NCBI GenBank assembly: GCA_964035545.1
Contig: OZ037768.1
Coordinates: 6,253,241-6,317,240 of the forward strand
Length of the DNA stretch: 64,000 nt
Direction of reading: 5' to 3'
DNA from: Bugula neritina
Lineage: Eukaryota; Bryozoa; Gymnolaemata; Cheilostomatida; Bugulidae
The notes under the pieces were generated by a model. It saw nothing but the letters and a program-made list of their open reading frames with translations. It was not told the DNA's origin and made no database searches. The position numbers and the translations under genes are program-made. Below, piece by piece: positions 34,801-60,249 of the stretch; position 1 is the first letter of the stretch; each line of letters begins with the position of its first letter.

Positions 34801-35721
34801 AAACTTTTGTCGTGTCATTAGAAAGTTCGAAATTGTTTTCACTTTGCAAAGCAAAATGCTATGTGCGCATTGAACATATCTAGTTTATAATGCTAACAAG
34901 TAAGGGTCTCTAATTGACACAAAGATGTCTAAATATAACTTAAATATACTTTTTTGTCTAGCATTTCTCACGGGTGCACATGTAATTAATTCGAGTGAAA
35001 AAATGGTAAAACTTTGTCAAAATACTAGATGTTTTTTCTAAATATTTAGATCATTTTAATCAATTGTTTGGACATATATGTATTATTGTTGATTGCTATC
35101 ATTCTGTTGTAATATAATGTTCAGATATTTTAATGTATGCTATTTGGTTTTCTAGTGCTGGTGGAGAAGATGATTTTGACATGTTTCTAGACTCTATAGC
35201 AAGCAGAGATAAATCTCAAACTGGTTCGTATATTCTATTATATTAGCCATTAGTTAGTTTTTTGCCATCTCTTAAATAATTTACTCTCGATCTTCTGAAT
35301 TGCTGTGTGTTATATAAAGTGAACTTGACTAGAGTAATGTATGTTTCTGTAATTTGGACATGTGTGAAGTATGTTTCATAAATATGATCACAATAAACAT
35401 TATATACATTAGAATCTTGGTTTAATGTGGTTTCTACCAGCATGTCACTGGAAATGGTATGTATGTGAGTGGGATAAAATTTTATCATGTGCATTTTGTA
35501 GCTACTATCATAAAGTTTTTGGGAAACCACTTCAGAATTTTCTCTATGCTTTACAGCTTACCATTTAGCTCACTATTTGACCATCCTCTGTGTAGCCAGT
35601 AAACTCACTACCATGTCTAGTAGCTATATGGTGACTTACTTTCTATTATATTGTTACAGTAACTTCAGCAGATGATGAGATAAATGAAGAAGATTTTGTG
35701 AGTGGATTTTCACCATCCTGA
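31883..35721 (+). CDS. AP1AR: AP-1 complex-associated regulatory protein (AP1AR / gamma-BAR) homologue, 8 exons
   Basis: In vertebrates this membrane-anchored adaptor binds AP-1 and kinesin and regulates endosomal transport and Arp2/3 activity. Exons: 31883-31926, 32098-32149, 32425-32454, 33167-33201, 33479-33590, 34300-34463, 35156-35223, 35660-35721; 188 aa (human about 300). It starts MGNCCGRC: Gly2 suits N-myristoylation and Cys4, 5 and 8 suit palmitoylation, as in human AP1AR (MGNCC). The central helix aligns with the human coiled coil: ITENEKLLLQSKNYAAIISS, then DEQIDRQLAEQEEKLKREEE (human LTEEEIVDLRERHYDSIAEK, LALQEEKLRLEEEAL). The tail keeps acidic SEWNV...GGEDDFDMFLDS and EEDFVSGFSPS, like human LEWENDFVSAE. 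The protein is shorter than vertebrate forms. Exons 3 and 4 are only 30 and 35 nt. The exon 5 donor is tandemly duplicated. It is convergent with the EF-hand gene. Confidence 0.85.
33591..33668 (+). repeat. 39-bp tandem duplication covering the AP1AR exon 5 splice donor
   Basis: Two adjacent 39-bp units begin GTATGTCC(A/G)CTATTACTTC and end ATGCAACAG, differing at two positions. Each unit is preceded by CAG, so CAG|GTATGT donors occur at 33591 and 33630. The first unit is open in the AP1AR frame. Confidence 0.92.
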
Positions 35722-36550
35722 CGATAAAACGCTAAGTTCTATTACAACCATGCAAAGAGCATCATCTTCTCTCAAATCAGTGTCTATATAGTTTTACTAT
35801 ATCTTATTTATGCATTCACACATCATCCAAGTGTGTGTAAAGGCTAAATTATCTGACACCAAAGTCTTATAGAGACTGTAGTCATTAAATCACCTTAACT
35901 TTAGTACTGCTTGAATAACTCAGCCTAATACTCCAACCATATTGGCCTGCCGTTGCTAACACACCATGTGCTTATTTAAAGTAGTTGTAGTGCCCCTTTC
36001 ATATATACATGAGCTCTCCTAGTCAGTCTGTTGAGTGAAATAACCAACTGGTCTTTATAGAATGCAATACTTGACTCATTCCAGCTATTTATCTAAGACT
36101 TTCTTATGCCACGTTTCTTTTAATGTATTTTCTAACTTATATAAAATTATAGTAACATAAATTTTGAAAAAAATGTGCAAGTTATTTATGAATCATCTTG
36201 ATTTATTATGCTACTCATGGAGTAGTAGATTTTGTAAAAATATGAAAATTGGTGGTGCAAAAATTGTTTTTATAGTGTAACCCTGCTGCATGAAATAAAC
36301 AATTATATAAAATATATATGAAAATGTAGAATATAAACGTTATATAAAGTTTTACAGTAAATAGTTGAGGTAAACACAATGTACAATTAACACTTTGTGC
36401 TAGCTCAGTAGCTTAAAACCTTCACAAATGACATTTATGAAGGTCAAGACTTGAAACATGATTACAATAGGCCACTTGAGTTGATTTATAAAAAAATAAT
36501 ATAGCTGTTTCAACACTAGCTCATTCGAATAGGCGTTCCTTCCTACAAAT
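35722..36550. other. convergent 3' UTR region of AP1AR and the EF-hand gene
   Basis: AATAAA at 36294-36299 on the + strand is a candidate poly(A) signal for AP1AR. On the - strand, AATAAA at 36207-36202 is the first candidate after the EF-hand stop. If both are used, the two transcripts overlap by roughly 90 nt or more at their 3' ends (inference). Confidence 0.5.
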
Positions 36551-38876
36551 TTATGACAGTCGTAGTTTATCTGTAAAATAGTGGTCGCACATCAGTATAG
36601 GACATTGGTTAAACTCTGATGTGTAGTCATAGTAAATCACATGTTCTATAGGATTGTGCCACTCTCGGCCCTCGTATCCACATTCTTCTAGTGTCAAATT
36701 GAGTGGTAACTCGGACTCACTTGATCTTGTCTTGTCTCGGAATATTGTGATAGTAGTTGATCGAATACCAACTTCGGATTTGATAAGCTCAATCAGTCCA
36801 TATATTGTCAGATGCGTATGTAAAACTTTGGTGAAGTGACAAGGGTGTTTTTTCATTGTATCCGCAAATGTAATCAGCATCATTGTAACTTCGGCATACC
36901 TTATAATTCAAATATAAAGCGTTTGCAAACCAATGACTTGCAAAACAGTAAATCTTGCTTAAAAACCACAACTATTACTTTAAAATTCAAAGTGAAAGAT
37001 AAAATTAGTGTACAGTCTTGTAATAATAATTATTCTATTGCAATTAAATAGCTTTCGGTGTTTTTATTTCTTGTTAATATTTCACATCAACATACTACTA
37101 ATAATGTTAGTGTTTCAGGCTGGCAAAACCACTTATGTAGGTTGTGTAAAATGAATGCAAGTTAACCTTTATTACTAATATTTAGCAACAAAAAATTGTG
37201 TGCATCATTTCACGTTGCAAACCAAATTTACATTCATGCTCTGAAAAGTATGCATTCCTAGCATAAGTTACTTACTTTATTGTAACATCAGGTGGAGCCC
37301 ATAAACCAACTTTGCAACAAGTGCAGTGCTTGATGTCTTTTGCTGACTGGCCTCTAACCAATGTATAACTGCTGACTGACTCGGCATCACTATCGTCACC
37401 TTCGTCATAGTCCGCACCCTCTTCATCTATAGCAATTTTCCTACATATCCAAATCAAGAATAGTTTTGAGAAACACAAACATGAAAACCATATATGTTTT
37501 TTGAACATGATAAGATAAAGTTAGTGTTGTGTCAGGTATTATTTATAAGTTTATCATCACAACAATAAAAGCATTAAGATTGGTGAATTTACTTACATAA
37601 AATAACGTAATCCTTCCCCTAGCTCCATATACTCAATATCTCCTGTGTTTTGACTATCTAGCAGTTTACAAAGCAAATGCATTTCAACCATATTCAATGG
37701 GGAGTCCATGTCAAACAAAGCTAAAAATAGAATACATGATACTGCAAATAGATTTGACTTACAACAAGCATATCAAAATGTCAATGTTTTGTATTAATAC
37801 TATTAGATAAGCAAATAAAAAAATTATCTTTGATCGTGTCAACGTATTTTTGAAAACATTGTTCTTTGATTTAAATTGTTGTAAAATAAAGTACCTGACT
37901 TCATTTGGTCGTAACTTATCACTCCTTCAGCATTTTCATCCATAAGAATAAATATGCTCTTTAGGTTCTTGCCATTTTTTACTAGCCATGAATCAGCAGT
38001 TTGTACAAAGTGCTGGTATTTTATTTGATTAGCTTTAAGAAGATCAGCCCCTTTTTCTAGTTTGACAAGTATTTTTTCAGCTAAAGATAATTTGGTTTTT
38101 TTAGAGCCTTTCTTTTTCTTCTTGCTATCAACTTTTGTTCCACCATCAATATTTCCGTCGTTTTCAATTTCGACACCATCTTCGCTAGAAACAGTTGTTT
38201 TAACTCAAATTAAAATCAAGACAGTATAATTTGTGTATATAAAAGTTTAAAAATATTGGCAAACACATAATGTTAATCATTATTGTTTGATAGTTTTTAA
38301 CTAAATTTATACATAAATGTATGGTAAACATAAATCTTGAAAAAATTATTCAATGTAAAAATAAAACAATAAAATATTGAAAACAGTTACATAGAAAAAA
38401 TGACATTTATTTATAAAACATATTTTCTGTTTGCTGGTGAACTGTTAGTTGTATCTGTATGATCATTACTCAAGACTGCCACTAGCATAGCATATACAAC
38501 TCAAAATATTATTAATTGTAATAAAAATACCTAAGCTTTTGCACATTACTAATACAACCACTGTCAATGTTGCTTTTTTGTTGCTATTAGAGAGCCTTAT
38601 AATTCAATTGTTTTAGTTTGACACTGAAAATAACTATTTCTTAAAAAAGATTTTAAGCTATTAAATTCATATATCTTAAAATTGAAGCAGGGGTTGCTAT
38701 TTTTCTATGCACAAAACATGTGCATGATAGAATAAGCATGATCAACACTTTGACCTACATGCAAAATTTCAGCAGCCTAAACTTAGTAAAAAAAGGCTAT
38801 TTACGTACTTTGAAGGTGTTTTTTGAACGGTTTTTTTCTTTTTGGTTTTACCCACTTTCTTCTTTTTTCCTGCCAT
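36551..38876 (-). CDS. EF-hand protein with Lys-rich N-terminus and probable ubiquitin-like C-terminal domain, 5 exons
   Basis: Exons in transcript order: 38876-38809, 38184-37895, 37720-37597, 37440-37276, 36899-36551; 996 nt, 331 aa. I do not recognise a named orthologue. The N-terminus is strongly basic (MAGKKKKVGKTKKKTVQKTP, later KKKKKGSKKTK). Two EF-hand-like loops follow: DENAEGVISYDQ, with weak ligands, and DSQNTGDIEYME, closer to the canonical pattern. Then comes an acidic segment (DEEGADYDEGDDSDAESVSS), a Cys-rich spot (HCTCCKVG) and a C-terminal region with the look of a beta-grasp fold: LTIYGLIELIKSEVGI, TITIFRDKT, LPLNLTLEECGYEG, VIYYDY. The ubiquitin-like reading is inference from this pattern. 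The start ATG is followed directly by the basic tract and has no upstream in-frame extension that looks coding. It diverges from the kinase gene. Confidence 0.85.
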
Positions 38877-39349
38877 AGTAATATTGCTAAAATCACAGTA
38901 GGGGTTACATTTGGATGATACAATTTAACCGCAGCTCATTTTGCTTTTGAAATTAAATTACTTTTCGAAAGTTACTTTGTAAAATAACTTACATACATTA
39001 TCACACTCACTGGTTAACAATTTCAAGCCACTAACTGAATAACTTTGAGCTTGCTATGCCCAGTAACTGTATATGTTTCTCATACTTGCAACTTTAAAAG
39101 AATTTAGCCCACTCACACTAATCTGAGATTAAACATAAAGTTTGTGATTTATATACAAGTTGTAACTGCAAGTAATCATTATTATACCAATATACTTATA
39201 TTTTTTTATAATCGTGCTAAATGAAGACAAAGCCTTATTCATATTCATGTAGGCAAAAAAATTGACCTTGAGAATGATACCTAAAAGCTTATGGCTTACA
39301 CCTCAACATCAATGTTCAAATTGACAGTACTATGCATTGTCGTTTTTGA

Positions 39350-39480
39350 CAGACGCATGTCAATCATCATCATTAGTCATACTAACAGTAATCGTGATAC
39401 TCATAGTGATTGTGATACTGATAGTCACACTGATGCTGATACTGATAGTGAATCGGAATGTGATACTCATACTTAGTGTA
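39350..39480. repeat. SATAST hexamer array (region B)
   Basis: There is clear six-base periodicity of the type GATACT-GATAGT-CACACT-GATGCT-GATACT, where most units fit S-A-T-A-S-T and the S positions vary between C and G. Confidence 0.75.
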
Positions 39481-40137
39481 GCAGCCAAGAAACCATGAGA
39501 GAGATTCGAGTACTGTTAGAACTAACATTATTAAAAATATAATTTTTAGCACCTTTATTTGCGTTGAAAATTACTTCTCTATTTTATAAGCACGTAGGAC
39601 AAATCCTTAATTCATGTTGATGCTGACAAGAAAAACATTTATAAGGTTGCCTCGGCAACGTGGAAGTTTGCAGTTAAGTTTGTAGACCCGCAAATATAAA
39701 GCTAAAGATTCACAACAAAGTTTTGCATAAAATATTTATTTTAAAAGTTTTTATTAACAAAATATTTAAAAAAAATTTTTTTATTTTGTATTCTAAAATT
39801 TTATGGCTAGTTTGAAGCAATAATAATAATAATAATATAATAACCATTGCACTATAAGTTATAGTTTCAGTTCAGTGATAATAACAATCGAACAAAATAA
39901 AAACCACGAGAAGACAACTCGGTAAACGACTTTAAGGTTATCGAGATGTACTTTTATATCGCGAAATTAATTGTTGTCGCTATAAAGCGTACAGCCGCTA
40001 AATTGCAAGGCCGAATTACAGTTTATCGAAGGTGGTACTTGTTGCATCAAACACAAGAGCTGCTTACTTTTGTTTTGTTATTTTATGATAAATCATATAT
40101 GATATATTAGTCCTAATTTTATATACTATTCTAGGAT

Positions 40138-40340
40138 AAAAAATTTTTAGTTTTCAATTTTTTTTAAAAAATGTCCATTCCTATGAGTACGAGTATGAGT
40201 ATCACTATCAGTATGAATACAGAATGAGAATAGTAAATCAGTTAGTGTTACTATTCTGTATTCATACTGATATTGATACTCATACTCGTACTCATAGGAA
40301 TGGACATTTTTTAAAAGAAATTGAAAACTAAAATTTTTTT
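40138..40340. repeat. 203-bp near-perfect inverted repeat enclosing SATAST units
   Basis: The left arm starts AAAAAATTTTTAGTTTTCAA and runs through ATGTCCATTCCTATGAGTAC into GTATGAGTATCACTATC. The right arm repeats this in reverse complement, ending TTGAAAACTAAAATTTTTTT. Arms are about 90-95 bp with only a few mismatches and a spacer of about 20 bp. High arm identity points to a recent inverted duplication or gene conversion. Confidence 0.9.
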
Positions 40341-40349
40341 AATTCTAAA

Positions 40350-40700
40350 TATAATATCATAATCATACTGATACTCAGAGTCATACTCATACTCATAGGG
40401 TCAGTGATACTCATACTGATGCTGATAGTGATATTCATTGGGATTGAGTCATAGTCATACTCATAGTCATAGTGATACTGAATGAGTGACTGATACTTAT
40501 ACTTATAGTATAACTGGTCACTATAACTTAGTCTTATAGGTATAGTTATACTCATAGTCATACTCATAGTGATACTGATAGATTACTATGAGTTGTGACT
40601 TATGTGTAATCAGTATGAGTATCACTATCAGTATCACCCTGGCTTTGTCACTGTCAGTATGACTATCAGTATCACTCAGTATCAGTATGGGGATGAATGT
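40350..40700. repeat. SATAST hexamer array (region C)
   Basis: A long run of CATACT, GATACT, CATAGT and GATAGT words reads CATACTCATACTCATAGGGT and TCATAGTCATACTCATAGTC. It changes to the opposite orientation (GTATGAGTATCACTATCAGT) near 40610. Confidence 0.8.
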
Positions 40701-42535
40701 CTGTAGACGTATTTGGGTAATGAATGAATCACTGAATGTAATTGTAACTAGTAAAGCTAAATGTAAATGTTAAGCCTAAAATTAATGAGGTAAACATAAT
40801 GTGATCACTTGAAGTTGAAGTTAATATAGCGATAATCATAATCATTATGATAAATTGATAATCATGATGATATTGATAATGACTAGATAAATTGAGTAAT
40901 CTCAACTCTGAGTTTCACTTGCGAGTTACTCCTAATCCTAGTCCTACTGTCCTACTCTTATGGTTACTTATACTATAGCTATTAGTCTTACACTTCGCTG
41001 TAAATTAAAATATATTTCTCATTACAATTATTCCAAGCATAAGAGCTTATAATCATGATATCGAATTTTAGACTATATAAAATTAAATAATAATTATAAA
41101 AACACTTAATTTTTTAAAATTTGGTTTATTAAAATCATAGCCAGTGATAACTATTAATATTAATGTGATTAAAATATGATTTAAAAGTTTTCGAAATTGA
41201 AGAAAGATTTGGAAATAAAAGTCAAGACAGAAGTGTTGCTCTACCAATAGTTTGCTCTACTCATTGGCAACATTAGAAACACTAGTGAAAACATATGTTA
41301 CGAATACATTATCCAACTGCTACAATGAATATGTATAAATATTTTATTACCAAGTGATCTCGCAATATGCATTCTATCACCTAACAGAAGTTGCATGGTC
41401 ACACTCTCCACTAGTAATACATTGAAGGATTTTAGTTTTATAAGCTGCTTATAAGTGTGAAAAAACTGCAGTAGTTTAAACTTGCTTTCTACCTGTAAAG
41501 GGCAGATATATTTTGCTGGCAAATGCAAAATTGATTTTACAGAGTTGATAAAATGTAACCATAAGCAAGTTGCTTGTCAACAGAAGTAATTTTTTAAAAT
41601 AAATGTATACTTTGTTTAGTAACGAAATAGTCAAGTATTAAACCTCAACCCAAAAGAAGTCTAGCAATAATAGATAATAAATAATTGTATCTAATGTTAT
41701 AATGTATTTGGTAGTCTAGGTTGATGGGTATATTGAAATAACATAATTGGGTGTCTCTAATTTGTTGTAGATGAAGGGTAATAAACTGTTGTATATATAT
41801 GAGCGCTTGCTTATATGATATGGGTTTAGACTTGAGTGTATCATTGTATTTCACATATCAATGAAACAATTGTGAATTAGCAATAGTGCTGCATTAAATG
41901 TCCAACTCATTCCATTGGTAATTTATCATACTGAGATTTGTGCACAATGTCCACATGCATTTAACCCTAGTAATTTAGTTTTATTCCTCAACTTTATACA
42001 AACAAAAGAAAATATTAAATATGTAATATCTACTATAACCTATTACCCTATCTTTTAACAAATTTATATCGCTAGCATGTATTATGGCTACTGTCAAAGA
42101 TTTTGATATTGGTTTCATTGATCAATATTTTTTGATATTGATAAATTTCGTTTGATTAGGTTCAGATTCAGAAATAAGGCATTACTAATGTTAAAAAAAT
42201 TTGGCCAAGAAATAAAGATATTTTAGATTTACCATTTATATTACCATGTTTTGTTACTGTTAATTTCTTTGTAACTTTAAGAAATATTGATGATTTAAAA
42301 CACTACCATGCCTAGGTGAAGTTGTATTAGTTGTCTACACTTTGTATCAGCACTACCTGTTCAACTATTGCACTATGTAATATTATTTACACCGTTCTCC
42401 ATTAAATTTTCAAGCAAATTTATTGTCAGCTTATTTTGTTCGAAGTTAAACATTTCACTAAATGTAAATAAGACTTCAATATTTTTAAATAATAATGCTT
42501 TCTTGGCAGTTGGGTGAAGACTGTTTCCAAGGAAA

Positions 42536-49884
<7,349 letters not shown>

Positions 49885-51767
49885 ATGCCACTTCCTCAAG
49901 TAGCTTGTAAAAAACTTTATTTAATTAAGTTATTTAATTATTTTTATTGCAGTCATTTTTAGTATCTTTTCTATAAACTTGTTTAGTAATGTAAAAGTAC
50001 CAGAGAGTGTCGAATTAGAATACATATATAAATCGGAGAGTATAGAAGCAGAGTATAATATACTATGTTATAGTTTTGTTTCTTGATTCAAGTACTGCTC
50101 AGCCAGTAGGTGCTTATGATTGTTAGTTACAGATTTTAATCAGTTATGATTCGTATATTTTTATCTCCTTCTGTATATATTTTTATGCAAGATTTTGGCT
50201 TTTAAAATTTAATACAAATGCAGTTTCAAATCAACTAGAAAAATTGTGTGATGTTTTAGATACAAAAAAAGTTGAAAAAGCTACTTGGCTGTGCCCTGCA
50301 GATTTAATATTTTTGTTTATTATTTGCTGTTTATTCAATTCAATGGAAAATTTGGAAATGAATAAGCTTGATGATTCACTAATCATATAAGTAAATGACA
50401 AATATTGAATTATAAGTTCAGATCATAATATAAACCTCTATCCCTAATAGACAAGAAATGAAAACGAGCCAACTATCCATATGCAAATATTTTGTCATTC
50501 AAATAAATATAGCATATTATATATTACATTGCATAATATATACATGATATTCTGTAATATCTCAAAAAATTTCGTACAAAACCTTGCTTTCAAGTAAGAG
50601 GCCTGCATGAAACAATAGAAGGCAACAACTTTTTAGGGCTTCTGCTAGAATGCATATACAGTATAATATACATGTATAGTGTATATACAGTGCTCCCTCT
50701 ATATCTTACGGATTCATATTTCATGAAACTCCATAGGTTATGAGAAAAGCCTGGAATCTGTTTTGTGGCTTATGTATGTGTGTATAGGGAAAAAATGGCC
50801 TAATCCAATGGATAAATGAGTTAAATTTGGTATTCTACTATGTCACAAATTGAGGTTTAGCAACCACAGCTTAGTGAGATAAGGAGGGTACTGTATTTGA
50901 AAAATTTTAGCTTGGTGACACTTATTCGATTTGCCCGTGCATGGCAATTGATAATCGTCTGCTCAACTGGTTTCTGCAGCTATAAATAGCAGTATGAATA
51001 TAGCTAACATTTTGTTTGCATGCCCCAAGCAAAGTTGATCACAGAAATTTTGTCTTAAAAACTGTGCAGAGCCTTACTAATTCTTTTTAAAATCACAAAT
51101 GGCTACATTTTTATAGACAACAATATATTATTTACTTTCAAACCTTTGGAATATCTTGGCAACTTGTTAGCATTATTATCTCTTTTTCTCACTTAGACTG
51201 CTGTAATTTTGCAAGGGTAGCTGCTCATTAATATTAATATATCTAGCTAGACATAAGTATGCATAATTTATGTATTCTAATTGTTAGTTTGTGTCACACA
51301 GATTTGAAAAAACACTTGAGAAAAATCAAATTTTTATACTAGCTGCTGGGGATTTTTAATTACATTGTTAAGCCCCTTTTTTATTAATATCTCATTAAAA
51401 TTTGCTGAAACTATTTGCAACAGCGTACTTCAAGACATATAGTCTACCCTGTCTAGTACATTATAAACTTAATATATTGTATAATTGAGTACCTTGTGAT
51501 AAGAATATCTATTGTATTATATTTTGAATCATTTGTTACAGCAGTTTTTGATTGCAGTTGTAATGTAGGTGTAGTTAGAATAAGGAACTAAATGATAAAT
51601 CTAACAAATCCCCAACTGACTGCTGCAGCTTAATTTTAAATAATTTAAAATGATAAAATAAATTTTACATTATAATTCAATTGAAATTGTTTTATAGTGA
51701 CAGAGATATTGATTTGTTGATTTAGACAGATTATATGCATTTAGTCATAGCATTTTGTGTAAAAGTT

Positions 51768-51988
<221 letters not shown>

Positions 51989-52447
51989 GTTGTTGTTGTT
52001 GTTTACTTAATTCTCCAGTTATGTACTGCTGCTTCTACATCAGCCAATCAGCAAACGCTGAAACTTATCCTGAAGGGATTTGTGTCATCTAAAAAAGGAA
52101 AAGATAACTCCAAACTTAATATTTTTTTCTTTAAAATTTATAAAATAATAAGTTAAATATGAAAAATTTGTTATTGATAATAATTTTATAATTGCAAAAA
52201 TTTTGCAATATTTATTTCACTTGGGCGGATGCAACCAGAGATGGTTTTTCACTGCGTTTCCTTCTCAAAAAGCGTTTTCTTTGCGTCAAGATTAATGCGC
52301 GACCTTTCGCTCAGCCGTCCAGATTATTTCTTGTCCTCTGAAGACGTCTATACACTTAGTATTAACTCAAAAACTCAGTGTTTTGAGTTGCACTTGCTGG
52401 TTCATATTAATTAAAGTCCAGTTCATTACTAAACAATACATATATAA

Positions 52448-57813
<5,366 letters not shown>

Positions 57814-60249
57814 TGTTGCATCTTGATTCTGACAATGGATATCATACAAGTGCGCAAAGTTGATGAAATTATATAAGAAAGTCGGATATAGTTTGGTCAG
57901 TTGACCTGCAGTGCAAATTTTTATAAAACAATTTAATTAACACCACATAGTTTAAGGAAACAAATCATTTTTCCCATAAAAACCTTTTAGAGGTAGTCCA
58001 CCTTAAAAATAGTAAGAAATCCATGTTACTTTTTATTCCATCACATGAGTGCATTTATAAAGTTTCTATGTTATTGCGCTAGATCTTACCATATTATACG
58101 TAAAGCTGATATAAACATCTTTTTTCAAAAAGTTTGTAATTGTCCCATATTTTGTATCTTTCATTAATGACCTTGCTAAAATAAATTCACATAAACTTCT
58201 TAAGTTTCTTGTTTGGTGTCTGCTGAAATAAGTTTTATCCTTCTTTTGCTGATCCAATAAAGGAAATAAAATGCAGTTTCAAAATTGAGGAGTTACCTTC
58301 TCATTGGCTGCCAAAATGATAAATTTATTAATAATATTTATACAATTACAATTATGATGTAGTCTCACTATGAATACAACATATTTTATTCTGTGTGGTA
58401 TAGACGTTAAAACAAGAGTTGTAAACTCTCTGTATAAGCAACAACCAAGGCTTTGTTTTGCGTTGAGTTTTCTGATGCAGGTTGGAATATTTCAGATGAT
58501 TTATAATGTGACCTTTTGCGTGCATTAGGTAATACACCACTGAAATAGAGATAACATTATTTAGCTCATTGGTAATACACCAGCTGTTTTAAACTTTCCA
58601 AGCAAATTCAACGACATTGAAGCCTCCCACATTGACACTGCAACCTTTGGCTTGTAAGACGTTACAGCGACTCACAGTGACCATGGCTTTGCATTTAAAT
58701 TATAATGTCATGATTATAATATAGCTCATATTTTCCATAGTACAACTACAATTACAATAATAATTATAATATTAATTATCAATTATTATTAAAATTATAA
58801 ATTATTAAATAGAATAATTATCATTATGATAACGAAAATTATTATCACTATCACATTTACATTATGATTATCATTAATGATTATGGTTACGATTATCATA
58901 ATTATAAATATAATGGTTATGATTTTCATAATTTTACACCAACATTTTTTGTTCATGACCTAAACATAAAGTTCAGGTTTCAGTTTCTGTAACTCAGTAA
59001 GCATTAAGTTAATCAGATTAAGTTAAACTTAAAGTGATTAAGAATTCAGTGGTTATGATCTATGAAGTACACCGAAAGTAATATGTGCCATTGCCTGATA
59101 GTGATACAGTATAGCAAGCTATATCAATATGTTATGTTGTTGCAGCTAAAGTTGTTTTAATGAATATTATTATTTCATTTATTTACAATTAGGTCATTAT
59201 ATTAAATACAAATACTATACTAATTTCTCATGAATATAATAATAACAATATACTTTGTTGTCTTGGTATTCAAAGTAATGGCCAGTATCAGTAGAAATAC
59301 CATTTGATGTTTGTTAAGTATTGATATTATTAACATTTGATATGCATTCTAATATTATAAGTATCATTATAATTATTAGTAGTAATATTGTACCTCATAC
59401 ATCAACTTGCACTAGCTAACTAAATTAGCTGTAATAAAGTATGATAGTAATCAATTAATCAAATTTAATTATTGTAATGTGATAGTAGCAGTAGGTATGA
59501 GTTAGGTATACTGTAAGTTCAAATATTCTTGCTAGTTAAAATAATGTGTACTTTTTTATTTTTTCAGCATTTTATTTTTAAAAATCCACTGCTTTAAATT
59601 TATTTTCTCTATAAATTATATGATTAGTATGCTTAAGGAGTTATTTTCTTTTCCTATTGGTATTGAACAGCTCAACTTGTGCATTAATATTATCTGTATG
59701 TTATTTGAACTTTGAGTATGATAATTAAACTTTTCTTATCTGTGACATAAATTATAAGAGCTTGCTTTTCAAATGCAGCAGGAATTTATTGAATTAATTA
59801 CAAGAACCTAGATGTATGTGCTAATAGAAATGATATATTTAAGGTGTTGAGTCATCAGTAGTAGACTGTATCTGTTGTAGAAGTTCACCAATTAAATGAA
59901 TCAAAAGTTTGCTCAAACCAGCATCAGGTGAGAATGGCTTTTAGTAATGTTATGAATATTTATTACTTAGACATTTCTTATTTTATAGTTGTAGGCTAAA
60001 AAATTTTCTACTGGTCTTTGTAGTTTATATCCAAAATTTAGCGGTACTATGATCATTCTTTAATTTGAAAAACTGAGCTAGCTTCGATATCAATTGTGTA
60101 ATTAACAATTTCTTTTTTTTGTAAACAATAATTAGACGTTTTAAAATTTGGTTTTGAATATTATATATTATATTATATTATTTGCATTTGATTTTAGCTT
60201 AATTGCTCGACATCTCAGCATTAGATCCAGAATCCAAACAAGCAACAAT
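57814..60249. other. spacer between UBE2D and NUDT12
   Basis: AT-rich. It includes a low-complexity tract at about 58740-58935 of ATTATCATTATGATAACG and ATGATTATCATTAATGATTA type words. Near its right end, 59896-59927 and 60198-60249 form a possible 5' exon and upstream coding extension for NUDT12, described as a finding. Confidence 0.5.

Larger units (their letters stand above)
38877..42535. other. divergent spacer between the EF-hand gene and the kinase gene
   Basis: This is AT-rich intergenic DNA that must contain both promoters. Apart from the hexamer arrays and the 203-bp hairpin listed separately, I see no gene. Frames of 60-79 codons on either strand follow the repeats or have no motif. 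Confidence 0.55.

Noticed and set aside
40328-40567. 79-codon frame rich in Ser, Met, Ile and Tyr
   Set aside because: It is translation of the SATAST hexamer array, not a gene.
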